From Acanthamoeba sp. SK_2022b (Eukaryota; Discosea; Longamoebia; Acanthamoebidae): DNA of 64,000 bases. The DNA is taken from the NCBI GenBank assembly GCA_027943245.1, contig JANDJZ010000008.1, positions 62,001 to 126,000 of the forward strand, written 5' to 3'. Of this stretch, positions 45,517 through 57,141 are shown one piece after another (position 1 is the stretch's first letter; each line of letters opens with the position of its first letter). The notes below the pieces were generated by a model. That model did no database searches, was not told where the DNA came from, and saw nothing but the letters and a program-made list of their open reading frames with translations. The position numbers and the translations under genes are program-made.

Positions 45517-46855
45517 TCACGACGGGTTCCAGCGCTGGATCATGTTCGATATCCAGTACTGGCCAGATTGGTCTTGCGCCTTCATCAACACGAAGACGTG
45601 GTTGATAAGCACCTGCGCTTGTTGCATCTGCACACAGCATGACATGCGTCAGCTCTATTAGTACATGCCAGAGCAAGTAGCGAGTAGTAAGTAGGGGTTT
45701 GGGGGAGGCACTACCGGCACGGAGCCTAGCACTAGGATGAGCACACTACTCATGTCGGGCCCCGTAGGGTGGCACTCCACGTTCCTGATCTGTAGATTAC
45801 CGAGGTCCATGGGCAAGCTCTGGTGTGTAGGTAGTGTGTTCAACGTTTTAAGGGTGAGCGAATCATGGAAACCACCACTTGAGTAATCCTGACCCCCTAG
45901 GGCGTGGGTACCATGAAGTGTTGCATGATCCGCTCGCGTCCTCCCACCTTCTGTTCGTTCAGCGTCAAGCAGCTCTCATCCCTCTGTGGCGAGAGCGCGC
46001 TTGTTACTTGGCTATCAAGACGAAGTAGGCGAGTGACGATGTACCATCAAAACTTGGAGCTCGCTTCTTCTATTGGAAAAGAAGGTCTCGTAGAAGAACT
46101 TGACAAACTGGTGGCCCACCGCGGTGAAGTCGCCCGGGGCTTGTGGAGGTGGCTGAGCCGCCGCGCCGAAAGGAGAAGAGGGAGCCGCGCTCCCGAAGGG
46201 GGAAGCGCCGAATGGAGAGGACGGGGCGCCGAAAGGAGAGGGAGCCGCAGCACCAAACGGAGAGGACGGAGCGCCGAAGGGGCTTGAAGCTGCAGGCTGA
46301 CCGAAGGGCGAAGATGATGCAGCGCCAAAGGGTGAGGCCGAATCTGAAGTCCCTGCCCCCTGCTCGCGTAGAAGTCAGTGCCAAGGAGGCTGTGAGCGTG
46401 AAAGATCGAGGATCGTGCAGTGTTACCTCGTGAATGTGCCTGCATGAGTCTCCATATCGACAGGTTCCGGTTCGGCTATAGTTGCGGCACACTTGCCGCT
46501 GACCTCCGCCACCTCCCCCTGCGCTGGTGCCACCCAATACGCCTCCAGAGAGCCGGCCAAAAGCGCCCCCTAATTTATGTAAGTCACGATGATCATCATC
46601 AATGTGTAGTCAATGCTGAGCGGTACCTCCGAATGTGTCACTAGATTGCTGTACTCTGTCGTTCCGCCCGCCACCCCGGCCTTGATTGGATCTCACATGC
46701 TCGTACCGGCAGTTGTCACCAAACCGGCAAGTGCCAGTTCGGGAGAAGTGATCGCATACTGTTCTGCCTCCCCCGCCACTGCCCCTTCCGCCACCACTGC
46801 CTCTTCCACCGCCCCTTCTTCCACCTCTACCCCAGCCACGATCGTCTATCTCCAT
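45517..46855 (-). CDS. CCCH zinc finger / FG-repeat / NTF2-domain fusion (mRNA export factor candidate)
   Basis: The N-terminus is Gly/Arg-rich (RGG-like). Two CCCH fingers of the type C-x8-C-x5-C-x3-H follow: VCDHFSRTGTCRFGDNCRYE(H) and VCRNYSRTGTCRYGDSCRHI(H). Next is a run of eight or so SPFG repeats. The C-terminal half is an NTF2 fold: FTAVGHQFVKFFYETFFSN, RDESCLTLNEQKVGGRERIM, NLQIRNVECHPTGPDMSSVL, QAQVLINHVFVLMKAQDQSG, ending QRWNPS. The CCCH plus FG part looks like nucleoporin Nup42/NLP1, which docks mRNA export factors. An NTF2 domain on the same chain is not the animal or yeast layout. Five or six exons. The role in mRNA export is inferred from the domains. Confidence 0.75.
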
Positions 46856-46985
46856 CGTGTTGATGTGCGTACAATAAGTCCTCTCCAGCCAAAATCAAAA
46901 GGAAAAGCGAGGTTACGCGCAAGTGAAAATTCCAAGGAAACAATTTTTCTCTCGTCTCTTCTCGCTCTTTCCGGCAACGCACGAG

Positions 46986-49900
46986 ATGGAAAGAGACAAC
47001 AAGAGCGCGGAAGATAACTCATCTTCCTCGCTTCTCCTGTACAATCCATTTGCAGGGATGATCTCTGCAACCAGGTCCTTGTGGCGCGGAAGCGAAGATG
47101 AGGAAAAGCCAAATGATGGGGAAGATGCTCCTCTCGTGCCTACTGGCGACCGCGGCCGCCACGAAGATCGACAACACCAGGATAGCGGACGCGCTTTGCA
47201 TACCGGGGGAATGGGCGCGAAGGAGAGCAGCTTTGACGAGCAGCCCGAGGTCGTGACAGTTGATCTCGACGCACTGCCCGCGGCCGTGGTGTTCGGTTCG
47301 CGTGGGCGCGTGCACCACGTAGGCGACAGCAACCTAAGCAGCGGCCGTGCAGAACTACGACGCCTCAAGGAGGAGCTTGCCATGCTGTCCGCAACGGAAG
47401 GCGACAACTGCTCGCGCCATCGCTCCTGCGACAACTTGGACGAGGCAGAAGAAGAAGGAGGAAATGGTGATAGCACAGATTATCAACGTAAACTACCCTG
47501 CCCTTGTGGTTATGTTTGGCCGTATCATGTGCGATGCTGCGTCTGGGCTTCTGCTGATCCTCAGCGTGCTCTGCGTCGTTTGCTACAGTCACGGCGAACA
47601 CGCAGTCGTGGGCCATTTTCGAGACGGCTAAGGCGTGGCTACCCACGATCAATGTGCAGGCAGCGCTGTCGTCGGTCGGCTCGAGCATCAAATATTCCAT
47701 CATCTCGCCGCAGACGTGCCTTTCTCTTTCTCCCTTGTTTGCGCGCGCTCGCATTTTGCAGCCGTCTCACTGCACAATGTGAACGCAGCGAGGAGACCTT
47801 TGGCAAGATAGCGGTCATCGTGTCGCAGTTCTTTGCCGACGTGGAAGTGAGCTACGCCGAGCTCATCATGGGCCTCATGTTGCTCAGCAGTACGCACCTC
47901 TCTTTACGCATGCCGCGCGAGGCTGTCGAGCTGACCTAAGCCCATGTGTTCTGCAGTATGCCAGCGTAAGCTACGGGAGACGGTTCGCACAGACATTCCG
48001 GTCACTCGCGTATGCCCCCCCCCCTCTCTTGTTGCTATAGCACCGCACACGCGTAGTCAGCAGCACGCAGTCGTCGCTTGCCTGTCCACCAACCTGACAC
48101 GGCTCACAGGCAGCGCTGGAGGACGGCTACTACTATATGCGCTTCGCTGCTGCGGTGTATGGCTGGCAACTCATCTACGGCTACAATTTTGAGGTAAGCT
48201 TGCCACTGCACGCGCACTATTGGCCAAGATGCAGGCGTCGAGCTGGGCTTACCGGCCTGATATACAATAGGGCAAGGCCAACGGTCTCTTCAAGGGCCTC
48301 ATCTCGGGCGATTCTGTGAACCCCCAGATCGTGGCGGCCAAGACAGGCATCGACGAGAAGGACCTCATCACGACGCAGTGGGACTCGAAGGATTTCAATC
48401 CCGGCCACTACATGGCCTACGACCACTCGCGCAAGACCGTTGTCATCGCCATCCGCGGCACCTTCCATCTCCGAGATGCGCTCACCGATCTGGTGGCCAG
48501 CTACGAGCCCTTCGAAGATGGCGTTGCCCACTGGTACCTCGCTGCCTTCTTCTCTGCTAGCTCTCCAGTCAGCCTTTCTAAGTGGTGTTCATCGGTCTTC
48601 CGCTCGACAGTGGCATCCTGCACACAGCTCAGAAGAAGCTAGAGTTGTTGGAGCCCTTCCTGCTCGAAGCACTTCGCGCGTATCCCGACTACGGCCTCGT
48701 GGCCGTGGGCCATTCCCTGGGCGCTGGCGCTGCCGCTCTCCTCACCATCCTTCTCCACAACAGTACGCTGGACCACTCACTATTTATTTTAATGAATATA
48801 ATAATCTCATTATTGATTGATCCTGGCTTCAATCTGGTTATTGTGCCGGCTTTGCTGGGGGCTGCGCAGAGTATCCGGACCTTCACATCAGGTGCCACGC
48901 GTACGCCACACCGTGTGTGGTGTCGCTTGATCTCGCGAAGAAGTACCGTCACCTGATCACCTCCTACGTGATGGGTGCGCCCTCTCTGCTCCATCGTCCT
49001 TTCAGAGCTCGCCATTGTGACCTTGTGTTATTATTGTTGGGCGTCTGCGTCGCCCATGTGCAGGCGATGATCTGGTGCCGCGCCTGTCGTATGGCTCGAT
49101 GGAGGAGCTGAAGGGCAACATACTTATCGTGCTCAACCAGGAAAAGGGCACTGTCGCTCGCATGTTCAAGCTCTTTGCCGCTGGCAACGCCCTCGGTAGC
49201 GCTCCACAACCTCCCTCCTAGTCCCCGCTTCAAGCGAGAGGGATCATGGGGCTAACGCGTGGCCGCGCGTGATTGTAGGTCGCACGGCCACGAAGAAGTT
49301 GGAGAAGCTGCTGAAGTGCAATGCTTCACTCAACATCGAAGAGCTGCAGCAGAAGCGAAAGGAGCTTGCGCTCCCAGAGAAGCTTTGGCCGCCTGGTACC
49401 TCTATCATTCGCTTGCTTTTCCCGCCTCTCTCTCGCTCGCTCGAAGCTTCGCCAGCGATATACAAGTCGGTTTGACTGCTCACCGGGTGGTGCACATGTC
49501 ATGGCCCACCGTGTGCAGGGGTGGTCTACCACATGTACATGTTGCCCAAGAAGTTGTGGAGCAACGAGGCTCGAGAGCGACAGCGAAAGCAGGAACAGGA
49601 CTACGAGCAGAAGAGCCACCTATCGCCCGAGGAGGCCATCATGGAGATGATCAGACAGAACGAGCAGCAACATCAGCACCAGCATAAGCGACGGCAGCCC
49701 AGCATGGACGGCGACCTGCACGCAACTGAGGGCACGACGAACACACGACTCGTTCACACATTTGATAAGGAGCGAACCGAGCGCGAGGACGTGCCAGAGG
49801 ATACAGTCGAGCAACAGCGCGAAGCGAAGGCGGAAGGCGACGAGGAGGAGACGGAGCACGGCAAGTGGAGCGACGAGGAGGGCAAGGGCAAGGCGAAGAA

Positions 49901-50381
49901 GGACGAAGTGCCGCCCCGCAAGAATGCCAGGAGGAGCGGACAGAAGCGCTATGCCATCGAAGAGTCGGCACCGTCGCTCTTCTCGGAGATCATCGTCTCG
50001 GCCAAGATGTTCAGCGACCATTTCCCCGACGTCTACGAGAACGTGCTCAAGGCGCTCATCGACGAGCTGGAGGAAGAAGACCAAGAGGAGGAGCGCGAAG
50101 GGTCGCAGGTGTCGTCATCGATCGGCGTCGAACGTGGCGACGAGGGGAGCTCGGAGGAGGTGCAGCTCAAGAAGGCCGACCTCATGCGCGAGTACTCAGA
50201 GGGCAAGGCCGTCCTGCGGAACCAAGAGCCCGCATCGAGCGAGGCTTTTGAAGAACAGGAGAACGAACACGTCGGCAACAGCCAGGTTGAAGCTTCAGCC
50301 GAAGAACAGTACAAGCAGCAGGAGGATCAGGAGGAGGGCAACGTAACTCACATGGAGGAGGAAGGTGGTGTGTCCCTCTGA
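46986..50381 (+). CDS. Lipase class 3, sn-1-specific diacylglycerol lipase (DAGL) homolog
   Basis: Cleaves diacylglycerol to monoacylglycerol at membranes. The N-terminus (MERDNKSAEDNSSSSLLLYN) is hydrophilic. A VEVSYAELIMGLMLL segment matches the region before the DAGL catalytic domain. Catalytic parts: DGYYYMRFAAAVYGWQLIYG, YDHSRKTVVIAIRGTFHLRD (with ALTDL), LVAVGHSLGAGAAALLTILL with the nucleophile Ser in GHSLG, and YVMGDDLVPRLSYGSMEEL with the catalytic Asp region. The four N-terminal membrane helices of animal DAGL are not evident. The last third is a long acidic, Glu/Gln-rich tail (KRRQPSMDGDLHATEGTTNT, LEEEDQEEEREGSQ), probably disordered. At least nine exons; splice joints at 47.5-47.8 kb are uncertain. 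Confidence 0.82.
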
Positions 50382-50574
50382 ACTACATCACAATGTGAGG
50401 AATGTACATAAAGCAGGGCAGGGGCAGACGGATATGGTAATAAGCGGGCGGGCGTGCATTCTTCTCCTACTCGTCTGTACGTGGGCTTGGTTGCAGAGCT
50501 GTGTGTAAGTAAGAGGGAGGAGGGAGCAAGGAGAACCAGGCAACAAGGTGGAACGTCACTCTAAGGGGCCGGCG

Positions 50575-51088
50575 ATGAATAAGAACGGTTCGGCGTTGGG
50601 GACAAGGCGAAACGCCGTTCCTTCTACTTCTGCTGCCTCTACTTCTTCCGGATCTTCTACTCAGCAGTCCAGGAAGAAGAGTGAACCTGCACCCGATATC
50701 AAGGAGCATGACGACCGCCCTCATCGCCAATGTCCTCCGAAGGTTCGCCCGTGTCCTCCGAGCCTTCCCTTCCTAACGCCTGTCAGCAGAAGAAGCTCGA
50801 CAGGTTGCACGTCGTCCAGAGACTCGGAACCAAGAGCCTGAAGAGGTACCAACGTTACTACAAGGTTCTCTGCTCCTTCCCGTTGAGTCACCGTTCACCT
50901 GGTGCAGGCTCAAGGCTAAAGACACACCCCGTCATAATGCACAATAACAGTTGAAGCCCAAGCACAGTCACTTGGTGTTGCCAGAGATTGCGAAGCACTT
51001 CGACGGGCTCCACATCGATGAAAGGGAGGTCATCACCCGCTTCCTCCAAACCCTCAAGCAAAACGAACGCGAGAAAAGGAGGAAGTAG
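50575..51088 (+). CDS. SAP30: SAP30-like Sin3-binding protein
   Basis: Subunit of Sin3 histone-deacetylase complexes in the nucleus. Exon 1 is Ser/Thr-rich and disordered (MNKNGSALGTRRNAVPSTSA). After a 44-nt intron (GTTCGC...CTGTCAG, with a CTAAC branch site) comes LDRLHVVQRLGTKSLKRYQR-YYK. After a third-exon junction follow LKPKHSHLVLPEIAKHFDGL and HIDEREVITRFLQTLKQNER. This is the compact Sin3-binding domain of SAP30 (LRRYxRxF...L...HF...ExxxxxxFxxxxK). The zinc finger of animal SAP30 is absent, as in many protist versions. About 130 residues. Stop at 51086-51088. Confidence 0.75.
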
Positions 51089-51163
51089 CCTGCTCCTTGG
51101 AGAACTTCGCGGCCGAGAGCTTGCTCGAGTCGAGAAATAAATAAAAAAATACAGAAATCATGC

Positions 51164-53172
51164 TCAGTGGTCACGGGGGGCAAAAGGCGGCGAGGAGGTT
51201 GGCGAAGAGGCAAGGGCCGGCGAGTAGCTGGGCATCATGCGCGGGTATTGGTCCAAGCCACTTGAGCTCGTTCGCAATATCTGCCGGCCGCTCATGACTG
51301 CTGAGTAGGAAACGTCTGCTCGTTACCACTCATACTGCGAGCTAGACATCGTGAGGGCTCGCACCTTGCTCACCTCCCCGTGGCTCCTCGAAGCGGTGCT
51401 CTCCTTGCGCTTGGTTGCCGGACATGGACGGAGGAGATGCTGAAGAGGAGGAGGTTAAGAACGTGATAGAAAGAGGCGAGTGAGCAGCTTCGAGCAGCGG
51501 TACATGTGATCTCTGGTCGCTGGTGCGTTTGGTAGCTGGGCGCGTAGTGGTTTCGCCGCGTGCTGGGCGCTGGTGGCTGTGCCCAGTTGAACAGTTGCTC
51601 CTGGAGCCATCATCCCAAACACAACGTCAACAATACACAGAAGAAGGGGAGAGACGTGAAGGATGCGCACCTCGATGATTCTGCTCTTCACGCTCTGCAT
51701 GGCCTCGTCGAGAGCGATTTTCACCTTGTCGACGATCTCCCGCTGCATAGGCAGCGGTGGCGACGACGACGAAGGCAGGAGACCCAGATCTATGCCGTGA
51801 CGCGCTGGCAGCGACGTCGGCCCCGACGCCCCCAGCGTGCCCAAGGCGTCGCCCGAGCTGAAGAGCACCTTGCGCGTGGGCACAGATGACGAAGAGGACG
51901 ATGGCGTTGTAGTTGACGACGTGGTAGAGGAAGAGGAGGAGGATGTGAGGGACGAGTGGATGTGCTGGCCGGAGTACACTAGGTTCGCGCGCTTGTACGG
52001 GCTCAGGCACACCTTGGGCGCCTCCCTGGGCGTCGGGCTCATCGTGATGTCACCCGCCAAGCCGCCCGCGAGCTCCTCGCGAGCGACGGCATAGGGATGC
52101 TGGTAGGGGTAGGGCGACGGCGCTGTGTTGCGGTTGGTCGTGGTGGCCGACAGCAGCGGCGGGAGCGATGTGAAGTCGTCGTCCTCCTGCGGCGGCGACA
52201 ACAGCGCGTGCCGATTGCGATGGAACTTGAGCACGATGTCCTTCAGTTGGCCCCGTTCGGCCTCGCTTCGCGCGAGGTCATCACCGTCGTCTTCCATGTC
52301 GCCGCTGACGTTGTCGATGCCATCTCGTCGGCCGATGCTGAAGTTGGGCGAGCGCTCCAGCTTAGGGTGGCCCGTGGCAGCGCTGCGTTCGGTGGGGGGC
52401 GATGGGGACTGGTTGAGCAGTTGCTGCTTGAGCTGAGGCTGGGGCGAGAGGATAGCCGAGGCGACGGGCCCCGCCGACAGGGGCGGCCCGCCGAAGCCGG
52501 CCAGGATCGAGGAGGACGAAGGCGAGAGCGGGCGGTGATGATCGTGCCGGGGGATGTGGAGGAACCCGTCCAGGCCCTCGGCGCTCAGTCTCTGCTCGTC
52601 CTCCCCGAAGCCTTGACCACGTTCGAGCGTGAAAAGGCCCTCGTCGGCGGCCTCGACCAGCAGCGATCGGATGAAGGAGCTCCTGCGCGACGCGACGCAC
52701 CGAGGCTATGAGGAACGCACACGCATCGTGCAAGGCACAGGACAAACAGACCTTTGCTGAAACTCCTGCAGCAGCTCGTAGGACGTCTTGGATAGCTGGC
52801 TCACCTCGGGCAAGGCCCTATGCAGGCCATGAATGTTCAGTGGGCGCCAGAAAGAGAGAGAGGGAGAAAGAGCAACGAGCAGTTGGGGATAGGGCAAAGG
52901 TACTCGAAGGGAAAGAAGCCCTCAACGTGCAGGGTCTCCCCGGTGGTCTCATCGTTGGACACGTGGAATCCGCTCACGCGGGCGTCGGCTTGTGAGGAAT
53001 TGATTTCCGCCACACCTCCATCAGGTTGGAGATGGACGGTAATCCAGGCGCGCTGCAGAACCTGGGGCGCCACCTCTTCGCCCTGGTACACAAATTGAAC
53101 GTTGGGCAGTAGCACCTTGCCCGTCGCCACATCGTGCAGCACCACGTTGTTCAAGATGGGGACTTCTTCCAT
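51164..53172 (-). CDS. Unknown protein, short N-terminal beta-rich domain and long disordered tail
   Basis: Starts at 53172, MEEVPILNNVVLHDVATGKV. The first about 95 residues look folded (LLPNVQFVYQGEEVAPQVLQ, AWITVHLQPDGGVAEIN, then ETLHVEGFFPFEYL). A helix follows (SQLSKTSYELLQEFQQR). The rest is low-complexity with many SP/TP motifs that could be phosphorylated (ITMSPTPREAPKVCLSPYKR, AILSPQPQ, RSPNFSIGRR), a Ser/Thr run and a helical stretch MQREIVDKVKIALDEAMQSV. After three C-terminal exons it ends SSPTSSPPFAPRDH at 51164. I recognise no family. A divergent neighbour (Nup58) starts 139 bp away. Confidence 0.6.
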
Positions 53173-53311
53173 TCTGTGAGTTTAGGCAAACTGTGGCTCC
53201 TTCGTCATTATTACCTCTGCATTTTCTTTTATTTCTTGCCGGCAAAAGCGCGGGAAGAGCCAACGCTTGCTGATTCGCGTCCAGCAGATTGGCAGAGGTG
53301 GAGAACCAGAA

Positions 53312-55020
53312 ATGTTCAATTGGGGATCATTCGGCGCATCTACGCCAACCACTACATCCACGCCTTCGCTGTCATTCACCGGCAGCACCGGCTCTGCTAC
53401 GAGTACCGCTCCTGTGGGCGCCCTCTTCCAGACACCGGCAGCTGGTGCAGGCACAACAACGGGCACCGAACAGCCAAAGCAGTTGACATGGTCTACACAA
53501 TTCGAAGATCTTCCTCCAGTGGTCCAGCAGGATCTTACCAAGATTCAGTACTCACCCCCCATCTAAGCCCCCTTACTTTGGCACAAAAAAATGCTGATGT
53601 CGTGGCCAAAAGGACGAGGATTTTGGAGGAGAAGATGAGAAGCGATGAGATCGCCCAACACTCCTTTGACGCGATCCCCAGAGTGAAGAACGAGGCCGAA
53701 GTCACAACTGAGGTGCACTCCTCCCGCCGTCCCCAACCGCATCTCTGCCTAACTTTGGCCACGACAGCGGCTGAGCGCCTTGCACAACACGCTGCAAGGC
53801 GACATGGAAACGGTGGGCGAGATCAGGAGCAACGCCACGAAGGAGCTCAAGAACGCAGAAGTGGCCCTGCGCTTCTCCGAGAGGCTTGCGGCCAACGTGC
53901 CTCTCATCTCGCAGCAGAACTTGTCCCTGCCCCCACCGTACGATTAGCCTTCTTTGCCTTCTTTCTCTTGAGTCGCGGTGCCTCACCAGGTGCACTCCCT
54001 TTGTCTCGCAGGTACTTCCGTGAACTGCTTACCACGTTCGAGAAGAGGATGGAGCAGTACCGCCATGTTCTTCACGAGATCCTGCAACTCAGAGAGAACG
54101 ATCCCAAGGCCTACACTCCGCAGAGTAAATCCCTTGCCTCCACACCTTCCTCCGCCCACGCTCACGCGCATCGATTTGGCCGACCCCAGTGCTGCAGGGC
54201 ATCCTGCGCCAGCAGTACGAGGCATTCATGGTGGCTTCGGCACGCGTGTCCGACCTGCACCAGGCCACTGAGGCGAGCAAGGAGCAGTTCATCGCTCTGC
54301 GCAACCAGATCACCGGCCTCAACGAGACCGTAGAGGATCTCTTCAACAAGGAGGAAAAGAAACGGCAACGGCAAAAGGCCAGATGTACCGTGCCTCCTCC
54401 TCGCTCCTCTTCATCGCTTGATCCAGTCCCATGGATGCCTCTTCCGACCCCTTCCTTTGATCAGTGATGCCTTTGGCGACGCCTGCCGCTGCATCCGCGG
54501 CAACGCCGGCTACCCCTTCGGCCGCTGCGACACCATCCACCGCCGGCTCCTTGTGGCCCCCCACCGGTAACCACCTCACCCTGCAGCTGGTGCCAACGGG
54601 GGGCTCGTGGCGAACCCTGAGGAGACTCCAACTCATCTGCTCTCCGTTTTCCGACTTGGCTTGTTTGCTTTGCTTTGCGCAGGAGCACCGACCACGAGTG
54701 GATCGGGCGCCGCTGCGACACCGTTCAGCTTCAACATGGGCACGGCGTTCACGCCGACCACGCCATCGACGCCGGCGCCAGCAGCCACGACGAGCACCTC
54801 TTCCACCGCCTCCTTCCCCAGCTTTGCGGCCTCGACGCCGTCCTCCCTCACCTCGTCCCTCTTCGGGTCATCCAACACAAGCAGCGCCGGCGGTCTGGGT
54901 TTCTCGACGGCGGGCACCGCCCTGAGCTTCCCGACCACGCCCACCGCCACGTCGAGCTCCTCGGGACGACCCTCCTCGTCCGGCCGGCCCAGCACCAGCC
55001 GCAAGGGCAAAGGCAAGTGA
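53312..55020 (+). CDS. NUP58: Nucleoporin Nup58/45 homolog
   Basis: Subunit of the central-channel Nup62-Nup58-Nup54 complex of the nuclear pore. The N-terminus is Gly/Thr/Ser-rich with few FG motifs (MFNWGSFGASTPTTTSTPSL). The helical core starts LTWSTQFEDLPPVVQQDL. It continues NADVVAKRTRILEEKMRSDE, YFRELLTTFEKRMEQYRHVL and ILRQQYEAFMVASARVSDLH, with KEQFIALRNQ, lining up with the coiled coils of vertebrate Nup58. The C-terminus is again Ser/Thr/Gly-rich (GAPTTSGSGAAATPFSFNMG) and ends RKGKGK, similar to the basic end of animal Nup58. Seven exons. The joint around 54.4-54.7 kb is unclear. Confidence 0.8.
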
Positions 55021-55451
55021 TGAAGGAACACCGGTGCATGTGGTTCTCTTGATCACCTTGACGCTGAAACTGCAGCTGTGCTCCGCTACGCGAATTCAGA
55101 TACCGGTCGTCGTAGTTGCGCGGAGCCTTTGCTCCGTTTATTCTTTTTGTTCTCGCGTAGCGTAGAAGAGAGAGAGAGTAAAATGATGAAGATGGTACTG
55201 TACAGGAGGACAACCCTCTCGCTGGGACGAAAGAAGAGGTGAAAGAGCACCCCAGGAGTGAGATCCCAGAATAGCTCGCTTCCTTCCTTCCTTCGCCCCA
55301 GCAGGAGGCGCTGAAGCCCAGGCGTTGTGGAGTTTATACGTTGGTAGGTGTACACTTGGAGGATAGAGCAGGCGTCCTCTTGTTCGGTAAGTTGATGTTT
55401 GGTGGAGCTGGTGGCGCTGAGACGACGATGACGAGGCCTGGCGGAAGAGAC
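55021..55451. other. Convergent 3' region (Nup58 / Ras) with a nested hairpin
   Basis: 431 bp without a gene. CGCTACGCGA at 55084-55093 is the exact reverse complement of TCGCGTAGCG at 55153-55162. Inside this pair lies a second hairpin, CGGAGC-CTTT-GCTCCG (55121-55136). Together they could form a structured 3' untranslated region of the Nup58 mRNA. Confidence 0.5.
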
Positions 55452-56454
55452 TTAGAAGAGGGAGCAGCTCTTCTTCTTGCCACCAGAGAGGCCGGAACCG
55501 GTCTTGCCTCCGGCGCCGGGACCGCCAACGGTCTGCTTCCGGAAGCGCCTGATCTCGCGCACGAGCTGATCGAAGGCCTCGTCGATGTTCTGATGGTTCT
55601 TGGCGCTGGCCTCGAAGAAGGGGATATTGAAGTTGGCCGCCATGTCCTCGCCTTCCTTCTTGGCCACCTCCCTCTCGCTCTCAAGATCGCTACACGCATC
55701 AAAAAAGGTGATCAGCCTTCACGAAACGAAGGATGTGGAGTTGAGGGGGGGGGTACCTCTTGTTGCCCATGAGGACCATGGGTACAGCGGCCTTGTCCTT
55801 GATCCTGAGGATCTTGTCTCGTAGCCGAGAGATTTCCATGAAGCTCTTCTTGTTCGTGATCGCATAGATCATGAGGAAGCCTTCTCCAGTCCGGAACCAC
55901 TGGTCCTGCATCGACTCATACTCCTCCTGACCAGCCGTGTCCAGGATGTCCTGCAAAAGTAAAGGAGGTCACAGGTCAGCAGCTGTGGCAGGGTTCGGAG
56001 TTGGCAGGTGTAACAAGTAAGTCGTACCAGCATAGAAACTTCGCCATCTACGGCCACCTGCTTGCGGTGCGAATCCTCGATGGTAGGATCTGGAGAGCGC
56101 AAGATGGAAAGATGGTCAGGTCGCGTAACCTTGTTCGACGCCTCCCCAGCACACCACAAATTTGCGCCCGCGAATTGTGTCGACGATAAACCAGAACTCA
56201 CTAAAGAACGAAAGCTGTGTAATTGCGCGGAAGGGGAACGGAACACTGAAAAGGGGGATGGGGACAAGGTCTGTCCGTACGGAGAGGGGGAGATGAAAAG
56301 ACCATGGAAACAACACGTTTTGCAAAGAATGGGCAGGAGAGTGAGGAAAGTGCTTACCGTAGTCGGAAATCCAGATGTTGGACACATAAGTGATGGTGGA
56401 TGCCGACTTGCCGACGCCACCGACGCCCACCAACACAACCTTAAGTTCGCCCAT
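55452..56454 (-). CDS. Ras family small GTPase with CAAX box
   Basis: Membrane-bound signalling switch. Starts at 56454, [20 protein letters not shown]; the P-loop has Val in place of the usual Ala at position 11 of Ras, while the glycines at 12 and 13 are kept. Switch I is [17 protein letters not shown], switch II is [18 protein letters not shown] with the catalytic Gln. The G4 motif is MGNKRDL (over a splice) and G5 is [15 protein letters not shown]. The C-terminus ends [10 protein letters not shown]: a poly-basic patch and a CSLF box. Phe at the end usually favours geranylgeranylation. Four exons; intron 1 is about 240 nt. Typical of Amoebozoa, which carry many Ras genes. Confidence 0.95.
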
Positions 56455-57141
56455 TGTTTGATGCGGATGATGCTTCGCTTTCTATCTTCTATCTAAAACT
56501 CTCTTTAGATGACGCCCTGGATAGCGGTCGATTAATCGAGAGAGGCGGAGCTGGCGCGGGGAGTGTGTGCGTGGGAGTTGGTCGGCGAAGAAAAAAGAGA
56601 CACCACGCCAGGACTGTCGGCCTTTATGGTGCCTACCAACGATGGTGCGTGCTGTGTGGTTCCGCGGCGCTGTGTGCCGCTTCGTGAAATTCCCATAAGC
56701 GAAGCCGAGATAGGCCAACGCTATAAATAAGTGACCAATAGGACGACGACATATGCGAAAACACGGAGATAACAACGCGAATAGACCAGGTCAACGCAGC
56801 CCTATTGGGTGCCAATTGCGCCTAATGAAGGCAACCACAATTGCCTGGAGCGACGTCACCAACGGCGGCGGTTGGTCACAACGGGGGCTGCGTGTGTTGT
56901 GCGCACGTTGTTTCCAGCTCCTCTCTCTCACCAACACGCTCTGCGCGAATGGGCCACGAGCACGGTCACGCAAACTCCTTCTCACTTTGTTGTTGCCTCG
57001 CCACCGCGTTACTTTGGTGCGTGGGGGTTGTCCTCACCACAACACACCACATCGGCCGAAGCATTTTAGTGAAGAGGGAACCGTCCGTCGGTCGTCCTTG
57101 GCCTCTGCCAAATGCGTCTCTCCTCTTGCTCGAAAGAGAGC
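56455..57141. other. Intergenic region upstream of the Ras gene
   Basis: 687 bp with no supported gene, between the Ras start and the RABL3 stop, both on the minus strand. It should contain the Ras promoter. On the minus strand an inverted CCAAT box (CCTATTGG, about 56733-56742) lies next to TTATTTATAG, a weak TATA-like element, roughly 270 bp upstream of the ATG. Confidence 0.4.
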
